Assembly: GCA_020026335.1 (NCBI GenBank)
Contig: JAHHQO010000013.1
Span: 7,760 to 71,759 of the forward strand
DNA from: Alistipes sp.
Lineage (GTDB): Bacteria > Bacteroidota > Bacteroidia > Bacteroidales > Rikenellaceae
Length of the DNA stretch: 64,000 bases
Direction of reading: 5' to 3'
Positions 44,957 to 53,715 of this stretch are shown piece by piece. A program made the translations under genes and the position numbers. Position 1 is the stretch's first letter. Each line of letters begins with the position of its first letter. The notes under the pieces were generated by a model that had not been told where the DNA came from, made no database searches, and worked only from the letters and a program-made list of their open reading frames with translations.

Positions 44957-47269
44957 CTATCTGCGTTTGCGTGACGAACGCGATTTGGCACCCTTGTCGC
45001 CCTTGGCACCGCGACCCTGACGGTCAGCACGGTTGTTCTTGGTGGCACGGGGTGTGAAACGGCGGCGGTTGTCGCCCTCACCGTCACGCTGACCCTTCAT
45101 GCCCTGCAACTGGGGCAACAGCAACTCGAAGTCGAGCTGACGCTTCTGCAAGTCGGCATTCTTGACTCTCACGCGCACGGGGTCGCCCAGCGTGAGACGC
45201 AGGCCTGTGGCGCGTCCGACCATCTCGTACTGCTCGGGGTTGAACTCGAAGAAGTCGCCGTCGATGTCGCGCAGGAAGGACATGCCCTCGATGTGGGTCT
45301 CCTCCAACTCGACATATACGCCCCACTCTGTAAGACCCGACACATGACCGTCGAACTCCTCGCCGAGGTGGTCGTTCATGAACTCCACCATCTTGTACTT
45401 GATGGAGGCGCGCTCTGCCTCAGCAGCCACCACCTCACGGTCGGACGAGTGCTGGCAAAGACCCTCGAGCGACTCCTTGTCCATCGACTTGCCGCCGGCG
45501 AGATAGTGCGCCAGAATACGGTGTACCATCACATCGGGATAACGGCGAATGGGCGAGGTGAAGTGGGTGTAGTCGCTGAACGCCAAACCATAGTGACCGA
45601 TGTTGTCGGTGGTGTAGTAGGCCTTGGCCATCGAACGCACCGCCATGGTGGTCACGGCGTTCTCCTCTGTCGAGCCCTTGATCTGCTTGAAGAGCTTGTT
45701 CATCTCCTTGGTGACGGCTCTACCCTTGGTGGCCTTGAAGATGTGTCCGAAGCGGAGAATGAACTGGCGGAAACGCTCCAGCTTCTCCTCATCGGGGGTG
45801 TCGTGTACACGGTAGACCATCGTGCGCTTCACGCGGCGGCCGTGGTCGCTCATGCGGTGACCGCAGAAGTCTGCCATACGGCGGTTGGCGAGCAGCATGA
45901 ACTCCTCAATCATCTGATTGGCCTCCTGCTGTACCTTGAAGTAAACACCGATGGGGTGTCCCGACTCATCGAGCTTGAATTTCATCTCCTCGCGGTCGAA
46001 AGCCACGGCACCGTTCTTGAAACGCTGTGCGCGCAGACCCTGTGCCAGACGGTTGAGGGTGAGAATCTCCTCGGCATAGTCGCCCTTGCCGGTCTCGATA
46101 ATCTCCTGTGCCTCGGCGTAGGTGAAACGGCGGTCGGAGTGAATGACCGTACGGCCGAACCACTCGTCGAGAATGTCGAGGTTCTCGTTGATGGTGAAGA
46201 CCGCCGAGAAACTCAGACTGTTCTCGTGGGGACGCAGCGAACAAAGCTCGTTGCACAGTCTTTCGGGCAGCATCGGCACGGTGCGATCGACCAGATAGAC
46301 CGAAGTTCCGCGTGCGAGTGCCTCGTCATCGATGATGGAGTGGGGACGCACGTAGTACGATACATCGGCAATGTGCACACCGATTTCCCAAACACCATCG
46401 CTAATCTTTCTCACCGAAAGGGCATCATCGAAGTCCTTGGCATCGGCAGGGTCGACGGTGAAGGTCGGCACATCGATGAAGTTTCTTCGCGAATCAATCT
46501 CCTTTTGGGTAATCTTGCCGTCGAGGTGCTCGGCAGCCTCCTCGACCTCCTTTTCGAAGTGGTAGGGGAGTTCGTACTCCGCCAGAATGGCGTGCATCTC
46601 GGTGTCGTTGTCACCTGCCATACCCAACACCTCGACCAGCTCGCCCACGGGGCTCTTGCTGCCGGGTGTCCAGTCCACGATGCGAACCACCACCTTCTCG
46701 CGGTCCTTGACCTCGGGGTATTCGCTCTTGGGAAGGTAGATGTCCATGGGCATACGGCGCGAGTCGGGCTTCACGAAAATCTGATGTGCGCCCACCTCGG
46801 CAACACCCACATAGGGTTTGCGACAACGCTCCACGATGCGGACGATTTCTCCCTTCATCTGGCCACTGCGCTCCTTCATCACCACGGCTACCTCCACCTT
46901 GTCGCCGTTCAGGGCGTAGGCGGTGTTGCGCTGGTCAACGAAGATGTCGTTCTCCAGCCCCTCGACCCTCACATAAATCGACCCCTTGGAGGTCATGTCG
47001 GCAATACCCTCGTAGTGGGGCAGATGCTGTTGGGTGAGGCGGTATTTCTCTCGCGAGCACTCCTCGACGATACCTTCCTCGAAGAGTTTGTCGAGGATAG
47101 CCAGTGTTTCGCGGCGACCCTCTTTGGTAGCTCCACCCGATGCCGAAGCCAGGTGCTTGAGTGAGAATTTGTTGTTGGGAGACTCTCTGAACAGGCTCAT
47201 AATCATGGCTGCGCGGTCGTCTCTCCTTGCTCCGCTTGAGGAGCGTGTCGTTTTGTTTTTCTTTGTCAT
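44957..47269 (-). CDS. rnr: Ribonuclease R (RNase II/R family exoribonuclease)
   Basis: 770 aa. Processive 3'-5' exoribonuclease that degrades structured RNA. Order: winged-helix-like N-terminus (ESPNNKFSLKHLASASGG), two cold-shock domains, RNB catalytic domain with DVPTFTVDPADAKDFDDALSVRKI (the Asp cluster) and SLSFSAVFTINENL, then ...AYYTTDNIGHYGLAFSDYTHFTSPIRRYPDVMVHRILAHYL, an S1 domain (DGHVSGLTEWGVYVELEETHIEGM) and a basic tail (RRFTPRATKNNRADRQGRGAKGDKGAKSRSS, about 40 residues). Length is typical of RNase R and longer than RNase II. Start ATG overlaps the M20 gene stop (ATGA). Confidence 0.96.
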   Translation of the reverse strand: MTKKNKTTRSSSGARRDDRAAMIMSLFRESPNNKFSLKHLASASGGATKEGRRETLAILDKLFEEGIVEECSREKYRLTQQHLPHYEGIADMTSKGSIYVRVEGLENDIFVDQRNTAYALNGDKVEVAVVMKERSGQMKGEIVRIVERCRKPYVGVAEVGAHQIFVKPDSRRMPMDIYLPKSEYPEVKDREKVVVRIVDWTPGSKSPVGELVEVLGMAGDNDTEMHAILAEYELPYHFEKEVEEAAEHLDGKITQKEIDSRRNFIDVPTFTVDPADAKDFDDALSVRKISDGVWEIGVHIADVSYYVRPHSIIDDEALARGTSVYLVDRTVPMLPERLCNELCSLRPHENSLSFSAVFTINENLDILDEWFGRTVIHSDRRFTYAEAQEIIETGKGDYAEEILTLNRLAQGLRAQRFKNGAVAFDREEMKFKLDESGHPIGVYFKVQQEANQMIEEFMLLANRRMADFCGHRMSDHGRRVKRTMVYRVHDTPDEEKLERFRQFILRFGHIFKATKGRAVTKEMNKLFKQIKGSTEENAVTTMAVRSMAKAYYTTDNIGHYGLAFSDYTHFTSPIRRYPDVMVHRILAHYLAGGKSMDKESLEGLCQHSSDREVVAAEAERASIKYKMVEFMNDHLGEEFDGHVSGLTEWGVYVELEETHIEGMSFLRDIDGDFFEFNPEQYEMVGRATGLRLTLGDPVRVRVKNADLQKRQLDFELLLPQLQGMKGQRDGEGDNRRRFTPRATKNNRADRQGRGAKGDKGAKSRSSRKRR

Positions 47270-48375
47270 CTCTCCAATATATTGAGGGTCAACTTATACA
47301 TGAAATCAATACCCACCTCGATGGCACTCTCGTCGGGTGAGAAGGTGCCCGTGTGGGGTCGTCCTGCCGATGTGCCCACTCCCAGACGGTAGAACAGCGA
47401 GGGGTAGCGCGTGCAGTAGAATCCGAAATCCTCGGCTGTGGTGCGCAGGGGCAACATCTCTACGGTGCGTCCGTCGGCCTTGGCCTGTGCCACGGCAATC
47501 TTCACCAGCACCTCGTCATTGACCACCGACGGGTAACCGTGGTTGATGTCAATCTCGGTGGTGACGCCGAAGCGCGAGTCAATCTCGGCGGCGATGTTGG
47601 CGATACGGCTGTGGATAATCTTGCGTTCGCGCTCATCGAAGGTGCGCAGCGTGCCCTCCATGTAGACCTTGTCGGGAATGATGTTGGTGGCACCCTTGGC
47701 CTCGACCCTGCCCACCGACACCACACACTCCTCGCTGTTGAGCGAGAGCAGACGGGTCAGGAACTCGGCACCTGCCGCCACGGGGTCTTTGAGCAGGTGG
47801 CGCATGGCACCGTGACCGCCCACACCGTGGATGGTGAAGCGCAACTCGTCACTGGCGGCCATGTACTTGCCGCTGCGGAAGCCCAGTGTGCCGACCTCCA
47901 GCTGTCCCTCGACATGCTCGCCGATGACGGCGCGGATGTCGTAGTCGTCAAAGGGATTCTCCTTCAAGACCAGTGACGCACCGCCGGGGTTGCACTCCTC
48001 GCCGGGCTGGAAGAGACCCAGCACCGTGCCGCGGAAATTGGGGTTGGCCTGCAATTTCTGAAGTACGCCGTAGAGTACACCGGCATGCATATCGTGTCCG
48101 CAGGCGTGCATCACGCCTTCGTTCTGTGATTTCCACTCAAAGGTGTTCAGCTCCCGAATGGGGAGCGCATCTATCTCGCTGCGCAGAACCACGGCCCTGC
48201 TGTCGGAGTGCTTCGCCTGACCTTTAATCCAAGCCAACACACCCGTGCCGGCAATCATGCGGTGGGGAATCCCCAGCTTGGCCAGCTCACGGTCGATAAA
48301 CTCGGCGGTGTGGTGCTCCTCGAACGAGAGTTCGGGGTAGGTGTGCAGGTGACGACGAAATTCAACTGGTTTCAT
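47266..48375 (-). CDS. M20 family amidohydrolase
   Basis: 369 aa. M20D-type zinc amidohydrolase of the hippuricase/IAA-amino acid hydrolase group. Motifs: RRHLHTYPELSFEEHHTAEFI at the N-terminus (H-x-x-P-E-L-S-F-x-E), ALPIRE, MHACGHDMHAG (metal ligands), GLFQPGEECNPGGASLVL (catalytic Glu pair) and a later lid domain ending PSLFYRLGVGTSAGRPHTGTFSPDE. Substrates are N-acyl amino acids or similar; the exact one cannot be told. The stop overlaps rnr, so the two are co-translated, which is a functional coincidence rather than a known partnership. Confidence 0.9.
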   Translation of the reverse strand: MKPVEFRRHLHTYPELSFEEHHTAEFIDRELAKLGIPHRMIAGTGVLAWIKGQAKHSDSRAVVLRSEIDALPIRELNTFEWKSQNEGVMHACGHDMHAGVLYGVLQKLQANPNFRGTVLGLFQPGEECNPGGASLVLKENPFDDYDIRAVIGEHVEGQLEVGTLGFRSGKYMAASDELRFTIHGVGGHGAMRHLLKDPVAAGAEFLTRLLSLNSEECVVSVGRVEAKGATNIIPDKVYMEGTLRTFDERERKIIHSRIANIAAEIDSRFGVTTEIDINHGYPSVVNDEVLVKIAVAQAKADGRTVEMLPLRTTAEDFGFYCTRYPSLFYRLGVGTSAGRPHTGTFSPDESAIEVGIDFMYKLTLNILER

Positions 48376-48505
48376 TGAAAATAGGACTTTTGCAAATTAT
48401 TCGTATCGTCCGACCGCGGTAACATTCCGTGGACGGAATAGTCGTTCATTGTGTGCGGAAAGTGTGAGGGCTTCTCCTTTCGGGGGCTGACTTTCCGATG
48501 GGGTG

Positions 48506-49240
48506 TTATTGTCGGTCGGCCAGCAGTATGCCGTAGATGCTCTCCTCGGGCAGGGGGCGGTGCTCCTTGTCGAGTTGTATCTCGGTGGTGAGGCTGACGG
48601 CCAGCAGGCGGTGGAGGTCTTCGCGAAGTGAGGTGTCGGCAAGGGCTTCGGAGCCGATGTCGAGACGCTCGCCACGGTACTCTCCCCGTGCAATCTCCTC
48701 GGGTGAGAGCTTTTCATCTGTGGCATAGCCCCACATCTCGCGGCGCACAAAGGTGAGCAGGGCTTCGGTGAATGCCCCGGTGAGGGCTTTCGAGAGGACG
48801 GTCACCAACTTCGACGAGGAGGTATCCTCCTCGATTTCGTACTTGGCGCACAACTCCTTGCGGCCGATGCCTGCCGTCACGGCGTAGCACGCCATGTAGT
48901 CGCCCGTGGGGGCGATGCGGTCGGTCAGTGCGCCGTGGGTCTCGATGCGGAAGGTGTGTCCTTTGGTGTCGGTAACTTCGAGGGCATCTCCATTGCTGCG
49001 GACGGCATAGACGCCGATGACCGCCTGTATTTTCAACAGACGGTGCTCGTCAATTTCCCTGATGAGGGCTACGGCCTTGTCGTGGAGGTGATGTCCCTTT
49101 TCGCTGTCGGCAGTAACGCCCCACGCCGCGTAGAGCGATTCCCAGTGCAGGTAGGGTACAACGTCCTGCACATCGAAGTCGGGAAACACCATGCGTCCCT
49201 CATGTAGGGGACGGAAGGGGGTATGATGCAAAGCGGCCAT
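48506..49240 (-). CDS. Stand-alone MetH-activation-domain-like protein
   Basis: 244 aa. The sequence follows the reactivation domain of cobalamin-dependent methionine synthase: LHWESLYAAWGVT, HDKAVALIREIDEHRLLKIQAVIGVYAVRSNGDALEV, DYMACYAVTAG, EALLTFVRREMWGYATDEKLSPEEIARGEYRGERLDIG, and PLPEESIYGILLADRQ at the end. The AdoMet-binding segment of MetH has the pattern RxxxGY; here it reads ERLDIGS (191-197), so Tyr is replaced by Ser. The rest of MetH is not in this window. It may reactivate MetH or another cobalamin protein. Starts at the base after the glutaminyl cyclase stop. Confidence 0.8.
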   Translation of the reverse strand: MAALHHTPFRPLHEGRMVFPDFDVQDVVPYLHWESLYAAWGVTADSEKGHHLHDKAVALIREIDEHRLLKIQAVIGVYAVRSNGDALEVTDTKGHTFRIETHGALTDRIAPTGDYMACYAVTAGIGRKELCAKYEIEEDTSSSKLVTVLSKALTGAFTEALLTFVRREMWGYATDEKLSPEEIARGEYRGERLDIGSEALADTSLREDLHRLLAVSLTTEIQLDKEHRPLPEESIYGILLADRQ

Positions 49241-50056
49241 CTATCGTTTGATTTTTTCGATTTCGAAAATACGGCTCCAGTTCTTGCCCGTGACGAAGAC
49301 ACGTTGTGTGGCCTTGTCGTAGGCGATGCCGTTGAGTACATCGGTCGTGGAGGTCTGTTCCTTTTCGGGAAGCAGTCCCGTGAGGTCGATAATCTCCTCC
49401 ACCCGACCACTCCGGGGGTCGATGACCACAATCTGCTGGGTGGTATAGACATTGGCCCATATCTTGCCCTCAATCCACTCCAGCTCGTTGAGGAAGTGGA
49501 CAGGCTCGCCACTCAGGGTGACGGTGATGCGCCGTTCGCGGCGGAAAGTGTCGGGGTTGAGTACGGTGATGGTCTCCGTGCCGTTGGACATGTAGAGGTG
49601 CTCGCCGTCGGTGGTCAGTCCCCAGCCCTCGCCCGTGTAGCGGAAGTCACGCAGATGCTCCAACCCCTTGTCGGTGATGCGGTAGAGGTGACAGGTGTTC
49701 TCCTGCCAGGTCAGCTGGTAGAGCTTGTCACCCAAAACGGTGATGCCCTCGCCGAACTCCGATTGGGGGAGACGGTTCAACTCGCGGCTCTTGCCCGTTG
49801 TGAGGTCGGTGGTCAGAATGGCGGACTGTCCGTGGAGGCCGGTGCCTTCCCACATGATGCCGTCGACGTATTGAAGACCCTGGGTGTAGGCCGTGGTGGA
49901 GTGTGCCCACGAGTTCACCACCTTGAAGGTGTACTCCACAGGCTCCGCCCCGGCGGTCTGAGTCCCTTCTGAAGCAGAGGTCGTGTGGCGGCTGCTACCG
50001 CCGGCACAGGCCGCAAAAAGGGTCATGCAGGATAAAAGTATGCTCCAAATTTTCAT
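49241..50056 (-). CDS. Glutaminyl-peptide cyclotransferase-like lipoprotein (plant-type QC fold)
   Basis: 271 aa. Lipobox LFAACAGGSS after MKIWSILLSC. The remainder is a five-bladed propeller-like chain of the plant/bacterial glutaminyl cyclase family: YTFKVVNSWAHSTTAYTQGLQYVDGIMWEGTGLHGQS, SEFGEGITVLGDKLYQLTWQENTCHLYRI, GWGLTTDGEHLYMSNGT, LNELEWIEGKIWANVYTTQQIVVIDPRSG, LNGIAYDKATQRVFVTGKNW. The enzyme forms N-terminal pyroglutamate on periplasmic proteins in Bacteroidota, where many signal-peptidase products begin with Gln. Its own promoter is at 50077-50084. Confidence 0.92.
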   Translation of the reverse strand: MKIWSILLSCMTLFAACAGGSSRHTTSASEGTQTAGAEPVEYTFKVVNSWAHSTTAYTQGLQYVDGIMWEGTGLHGQSAILTTDLTTGKSRELNRLPQSEFGEGITVLGDKLYQLTWQENTCHLYRITDKGLEHLRDFRYTGEGWGLTTDGEHLYMSNGTETITVLNPDTFRRERRITVTLSGEPVHFLNELEWIEGKIWANVYTTQQIVVIDPRSGRVEEIIDLTGLLPEKEQTSTTDVLNGIAYDKATQRVFVTGKNWSRIFEIEKIKR

Positions 50057-50076
50057 TTTTGCCTTAAAATAATGTA

Positions 50077-50084
50077 CAAAGATA
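50077..50084 (-). promoter_or_regulatory. -7 box for the glutaminyl cyclase gene
   Basis: Minus strand reads TATCTTTG, 20 bases before ATG 50056. Confidence 0.6.
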
Positions 50085-50105
50085 CTAATTTATAGGAAAA
50101 AGATG

Positions 50106-50136
50106 TTGTGCTTCAAAGATTATTTTAGTACCTTTG
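50106..50136 (+). promoter_or_regulatory. Promoter of tig
   Basis: TTG at 50106-50108, 20-base spacer, TACCTTTG at 50129-50136, diverging from the cyclase promoter. The leader before ATG 50189 is about 45 nt. Confidence 0.75.
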
Positions 50137-50188
50137 TCACCCGATTGTTTAAATCGTACGGAGAAATAACAAATATAATATATTCATT

Positions 50189-51514
50189 ATGAAGATTGTA
50201 AGAGAACAGCGCGAAGAGAATAATTCGCTTCTTAAAGTCACAGTAGGTGAGGAGGATTATGGTCAGGAGGTTGAGAAGAACCTTCGTGACTACCGTCGTA
50301 AGGCAGAAATCCCCGGTTTCCGTCGTGGTATGGTTCCCATGGGTGTCATCCGCAAGATGTATGGCCGTGGTGTAGTTGCAGAGCAGTCTTACCGCAAGGC
50401 TTGGGAGGCAGCTTCGGAGTATCTCCAGAACGAGAAAATCGAAATCCTGGGCGACATGATTGGTGCCGAGGAGCAGGGTGCTCTCGATTTTGAGAACAGC
50501 ACCGAGTTCGAGTATGTATTCGAGGTAGGTGAGGCTCCCGAGGTGAAGATTGACCTCTCGCAGAACGACGAGGTGGTTTACAACACCATCAAGGTGGACG
50601 AGAAGATGCACAACGACTACCGCACCAACTACCTGCGTCGCTACGGCCGTCTGGTAGACGCCGAGGAGGTAACCTCTGACGAGGCGCTGTCGGTAACGCT
50701 CGACAACGGTGACATGAACATCGCCGATGCTTACGTAGGTCTGATTTCGATGTCGGAGGAGGAGCGTAAGCCCTTCATCGGCCAGAAGGTAGGTTTCAAG
50801 ACCACCGTAAACATCAACGACCTCTACAAGACTCCCGCACAGCGTGCCGCTATTCTTCAGGTGAAGGAGAACGAGTTGGAGGGTATCAACCCCGAATTCT
50901 CGCTCGAGATTACCAAGATTCGCAAGTTCGCAGAGCCTGAGTTGAACGAGGAGTTCTTCAAGATGGCTTTCCCCTCGGGCAACGTGAAGTCGGCTGAGGA
51001 GTTCGAGAAGTTCATCGACGAGGATATCAAGAGCGAGTTGAAGCGCGAGAGCGACTTCCTCTTCACTCTCCAGTTGAGAAATGTCCTCCTGGAGAAGGCA
51101 GGTCTGAAGATGCCCGAGGGCTTCCTGAAGCGTTGGTTGTTCGCCATCAACGAGGGTAAGTTCTCGATGGAGGATATCGACAAGGAGTTCGACCAGTTCC
51201 TGAAGATGTACACCTGGAACTACATCCAGAAGCACTACATCACCGAGGACAAGTTGTCGGTTTCGAAGGAGGAGGCTGAGGCCGAGGCTAAGGCTCTGGC
51301 TGCCGCTCAGTTCGCACAGTATGGTATGCCTTCGGCTCCCGAGGAGATGTTGGCAGGTTACGTAGAGAAGTTGCTCGCTGACAAGCAGCAGGGTCAGAAG
51401 ATCTATGAGAAGCTCTACGAGACTAAGGTTGTTGAGGACGTTAAGCAGAAAATCAAGGTCGTTGAGAAGGAGATTTCGGCTGACGAGTTCGCAAAAATCG
51501 CCAACGAGCTTTAG
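50189..51514 (+). CDS. tig: Trigger factor
   Basis: 441 aa ribosome-associated chaperone. The N-terminal ribosome-binding domain carries AEIPGFRRGMVPMGVIRKMYG (the GFRxGxxP signature). FKBP-like PPIase domain is central, with DNGDMNIADAYV and GQKVGFKTTVNINDLYK, and the C-terminal helical arms make up the rest (LRNVLLEKAGLKMPEGFLKRWLFA, DKQQGQKIYEKLYETKVVEDVK). Followed by clpP and clpX on the same strand, the common bacterial order tig-clpP-clpX, but with an intrinsic terminator between tig and clpP. Confidence 0.95.
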   Translation: MKIVREQREENNSLLKVTVGEEDYGQEVEKNLRDYRRKAEIPGFRRGMVPMGVIRKMYGRGVVAEQSYRKAWEAASEYLQNEKIEILGDMIGAEEQGALDFENSTEFEYVFEVGEAPEVKIDLSQNDEVVYNTIKVDEKMHNDYRTNYLRRYGRLVDAEEVTSDEALSVTLDNGDMNIADAYVGLISMSEEERKPFIGQKVGFKTTVNINDLYKTPAQRAAILQVKENELEGINPEFSLEITKIRKFAEPELNEEFFKMAFPSGNVKSAEEFEKFIDEDIKSELKRESDFLFTLQLRNVLLEKAGLKMPEGFLKRWLFAINEGKFSMEDIDKEFDQFLKMYTWNYIQKHYITEDKLSVSKEEAEAEAKALAAAQFAQYGMPSAPEEMLAGYVEKLLADKQQGQKIYEKLYETKVVEDVKQKIKVVEKEISADEFAKIANEL

Positions 51515-51541
51515 TATTTTATCCTAATAAAGCATAACTTT

Positions 51542-51578
51542 GGACTTTGCAGGCGTGATGTTTGCAAAGTCCTTTTTT
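51542..51578 (+). terminator. Intrinsic terminator between tig and clpP
   Basis: Perfect 10-bp stem GGACTTTGCA / TGCAAAGTCC, 11-nt loop, then six T. Upstream in-frame starts for clpP (51540 and 51558) fall inside it and are therefore unlikely. It may attenuate rather than fully stop transcription, since no good promoter is seen before clpP. Confidence 0.85.
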
Positions 51579-51596
51579 GTAAAAAATAATCGCTAT

Positions 51597-52265
51597 ATGT
51601 CGGAATTTGAAAAATATGCCCGTAAAAAATGCGGTATCAGCTCGCTGAAACTGCATGATTTTCAGTCGGTGAACGCAGGTTATGTGTCGCCGACCATCAT
51701 CGAGGAGCGTTCCATGAATGTGGCGACCATGGATGTGTTCTCGCGATTGATGATGGACCGCATCATCTTTCTGGGTGCACCCATCTATGACGACGCAGCC
51801 AATATCATTCAGGCACAGCTGCTTTTCCTCGAGTCGGTAGATCCCGAAAAAGATATTCAGATTTACATCAACTCGCCCGGCGGTTCCGTATCGGCAGGTC
51901 TGGGCATCTACGATACCATGCAGCTGGTAGCCCCCGATGTGGCAACCATCTGTACCGGTCTGGCCGCTTCGATGGGTGCCGTGCTGCTCACGGCAGGTGC
52001 TGCCGGCAAACGCACGGCTTTGCCCCACTCGCGTGTGATGATTCACCAGCCACTGGGCGGTGCGCAGGGTCAGGCTTCGGATATCGAAATCACAGCCCGC
52101 GAAATCATGAAGACCAAGAAGGAACTCTACGAGATTCTCTCTCTGCACTCGGGTGTGCCGGTGAAGAAAATCGAAAAGGATGCCGACCGTGATTACTGGC
52201 TCACGGCTCGTGAAGCGTGTGATTACGGACTTATCGACGAAGTGCTAACCAAACGTGTGAAATAA
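51597..52265 (+). CDS. clpP: ATP-dependent Clp protease proteolytic subunit ClpP
   Basis: 222 aa from ATG 51597 ([16 protein letters not shown]). Earlier in-frame starts lie inside the terminator hairpin. Serine-protease triad Ser125 in GLAASMGAV, His150 in RVMIHQP, Asp199 in DADRDYW. The oxyanion/substrate region [18 protein letters not shown] is intact. The ring-forming subunit of ClpXP; the Bacteroidota N-terminal extension before the catalytic core (about 35 residues) matches related proteins. Stop overlaps the clpX start by one base (TAATG). Confidence 0.95.
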   Translation: MSEFEKYARKKCGISSLKLHDFQSVNAGYVSPTIIEERSMNVATMDVFSRLMMDRIIFLGAPIYDDAANIIQAQLLFLESVDPEKDIQIYINSPGGSVSAGLGIYDTMQLVAPDVATICTGLAASMGAVLLTAGAAGKRTALPHSRVMIHQPLGGAQGQASDIEITAREIMKTKKELYEILSLHSGVPVKKIEKDADRDYWLTAREACDYGLIDEVLTKRVK

Positions 52266-53560
52266 TGGCTCAAAACAAGAATAATAGGAATAACAACAAC
52301 GGCAACGGCAACGACAAGGGTGGCGACCGCTGTTCGTTCTGCGGTGCGGGACGCGATGAGGTGGAGGTGATGTTCCAGGGCATGAACGGTGCCAACATCT
52401 GCAACCGCTGCATCGCCAACGGCTACACCATCATGGCGGAGAACGAGATGGTGTCGGCAAAGGGTTCCAAGGCCGGAGGTGTGGCTCCCCTCAAGGAGGA
52501 GGATTTGATGAAGCCCCAGCAAATCAAGGAGTTCCTCGACCAGTATGTCATCGGTCAGGACGCTGCCAAGCGTTACCTCTCGGTGGCGGTCTACAACCAC
52601 TACAAGCGTCTGATGCACGCCCCCAAGAAGGACGATGTGGAAATCGACAAGTCGAATGTGGTGCTGGTCGGTTCGACCGGTACGGGCAAAACCCTCATGG
52701 CGAAGACCATCGCCAAGTTGCTGAAAGTGCCCTTCACCATTGTTGATGCCACGGTGCTCACCGAGGCAGGATATGTGGGTGAGGACGTGGAGAGCATTCT
52801 CTCGCGTCTGTTGCAGGTGGCGGACTACAATGTCGAGCTGGCGCAGCGCGGTATTGTCTTCATCGATGAGATTGACAAGATTGCCCGCAAGAGCGACAAC
52901 CCCTCGATTACACGCGATGTGTCGGGTGAGGGTGTGCAGCAGGCACTGCTCAAGATTTTGGAGGGTACGATTGTCAATGTACCTCCCCAGGGTGGCCGCA
53001 AGCACCCCGATCAGAAGTATATTCAGGTCGATACACGAAATATCCTCTTCATCTGTGGCGGTGCGTTCGACGGTATCGAGCGTAAGATTGCCCAGCGTAT
53101 GAATACCCGTGCGGTGGGTTACGGCCGTCTGAACGAGGACAAGGTGGACCGCAAGAACCTCATGCAGTACATCACGCCCCAGGACCTCAAGTCGTTCGGT
53201 CTGATTCCCGAACTGGTGGGTCGTATGCCCGTGCTGACCTACATGCAGCCCCTCGGTCGCGAGGCACTGCGCTCGATTCTCACCGAGCCGAAGAACGCCA
53301 TCATCAAGCAGTATGTGCGTCTGTTCGAGATGGACGGTGTGAAGCTGGAGTTCGCACCCGAAGCACTGGACTACATCGTGGACAAGGCGGTGGAGTTCAA
53401 ACTCGGTGCGCGTGGTCTGCGTTCGATTTGCGAGGCGGTGATGATGGACGCCATGTTCGAAATCCCCTCGTCGGCGACCGATAAATTTACGGTTACCAAA
53501 GATTATGCGGCAAAAAAGATTGAAAAGTCTAATATTCTTGCCGTAAATCAGCCGAATTAA
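52265..53560 (+). CDS. clpX: ATP-dependent Clp protease ATP-binding subunit ClpX
   Basis: 431 aa hexameric unfoldase that feeds ClpP. An Asn-rich N-terminus ([12 protein letters not shown]) is followed by the C4 zinc finger: [11 protein letters not shown] (C23, C26) and ANICNRC (C46, C49). AAA+ core: [19 protein letters not shown] (Walker A), [19 protein letters not shown] (Walker B), pore loop [22 protein letters not shown] and sensor regions to [12 protein letters not shown]. The poly-Asn start is unusual but appended before an otherwise standard protein. Confidence 0.97.
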   Translation: MAQNKNNRNNNNGNGNDKGGDRCSFCGAGRDEVEVMFQGMNGANICNRCIANGYTIMAENEMVSAKGSKAGGVAPLKEEDLMKPQQIKEFLDQYVIGQDAAKRYLSVAVYNHYKRLMHAPKKDDVEIDKSNVVLVGSTGTGKTLMAKTIAKLLKVPFTIVDATVLTEAGYVGEDVESILSRLLQVADYNVELAQRGIVFIDEIDKIARKSDNPSITRDVSGEGVQQALLKILEGTIVNVPPQGGRKHPDQKYIQVDTRNILFICGGAFDGIERKIAQRMNTRAVGYGRLNEDKVDRKNLMQYITPQDLKSFGLIPELVGRMPVLTYMQPLGREALRSILTEPKNAIIKQYVRLFEMDGVKLEFAPEALDYIVDKAVEFKLGARGLRSICEAVMMDAMFEIPSSATDKFTVTKDYAAKKIEKSNILAVNQPN

Positions 53561-53573
53561 CAGTTTTTTATTA

Positions 53574-53581
53574 TATATTTG
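53574..53581 (+). promoter_or_regulatory. -7 box upstream of transketolase
   Basis: TATATTTG. Transcription would start near 53588, giving a ~128-nt leader; the leader contains two CCGCGCGAT words (near 53606 and 53657), which I cannot interpret. Confidence 0.5.
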
Positions 53582-53715
53582 TAATGGTCTTGTGCGACCG
53601 ATGCCGCGCGATGACCTGTGACGATGGACTCCAATTTGCGTTCTGTGGGGTTCCGACCGCGCGATTTTACCGACTGAGAAGTATCTACTTAAAATTATAA
53701 ATTAATTATAATAAT

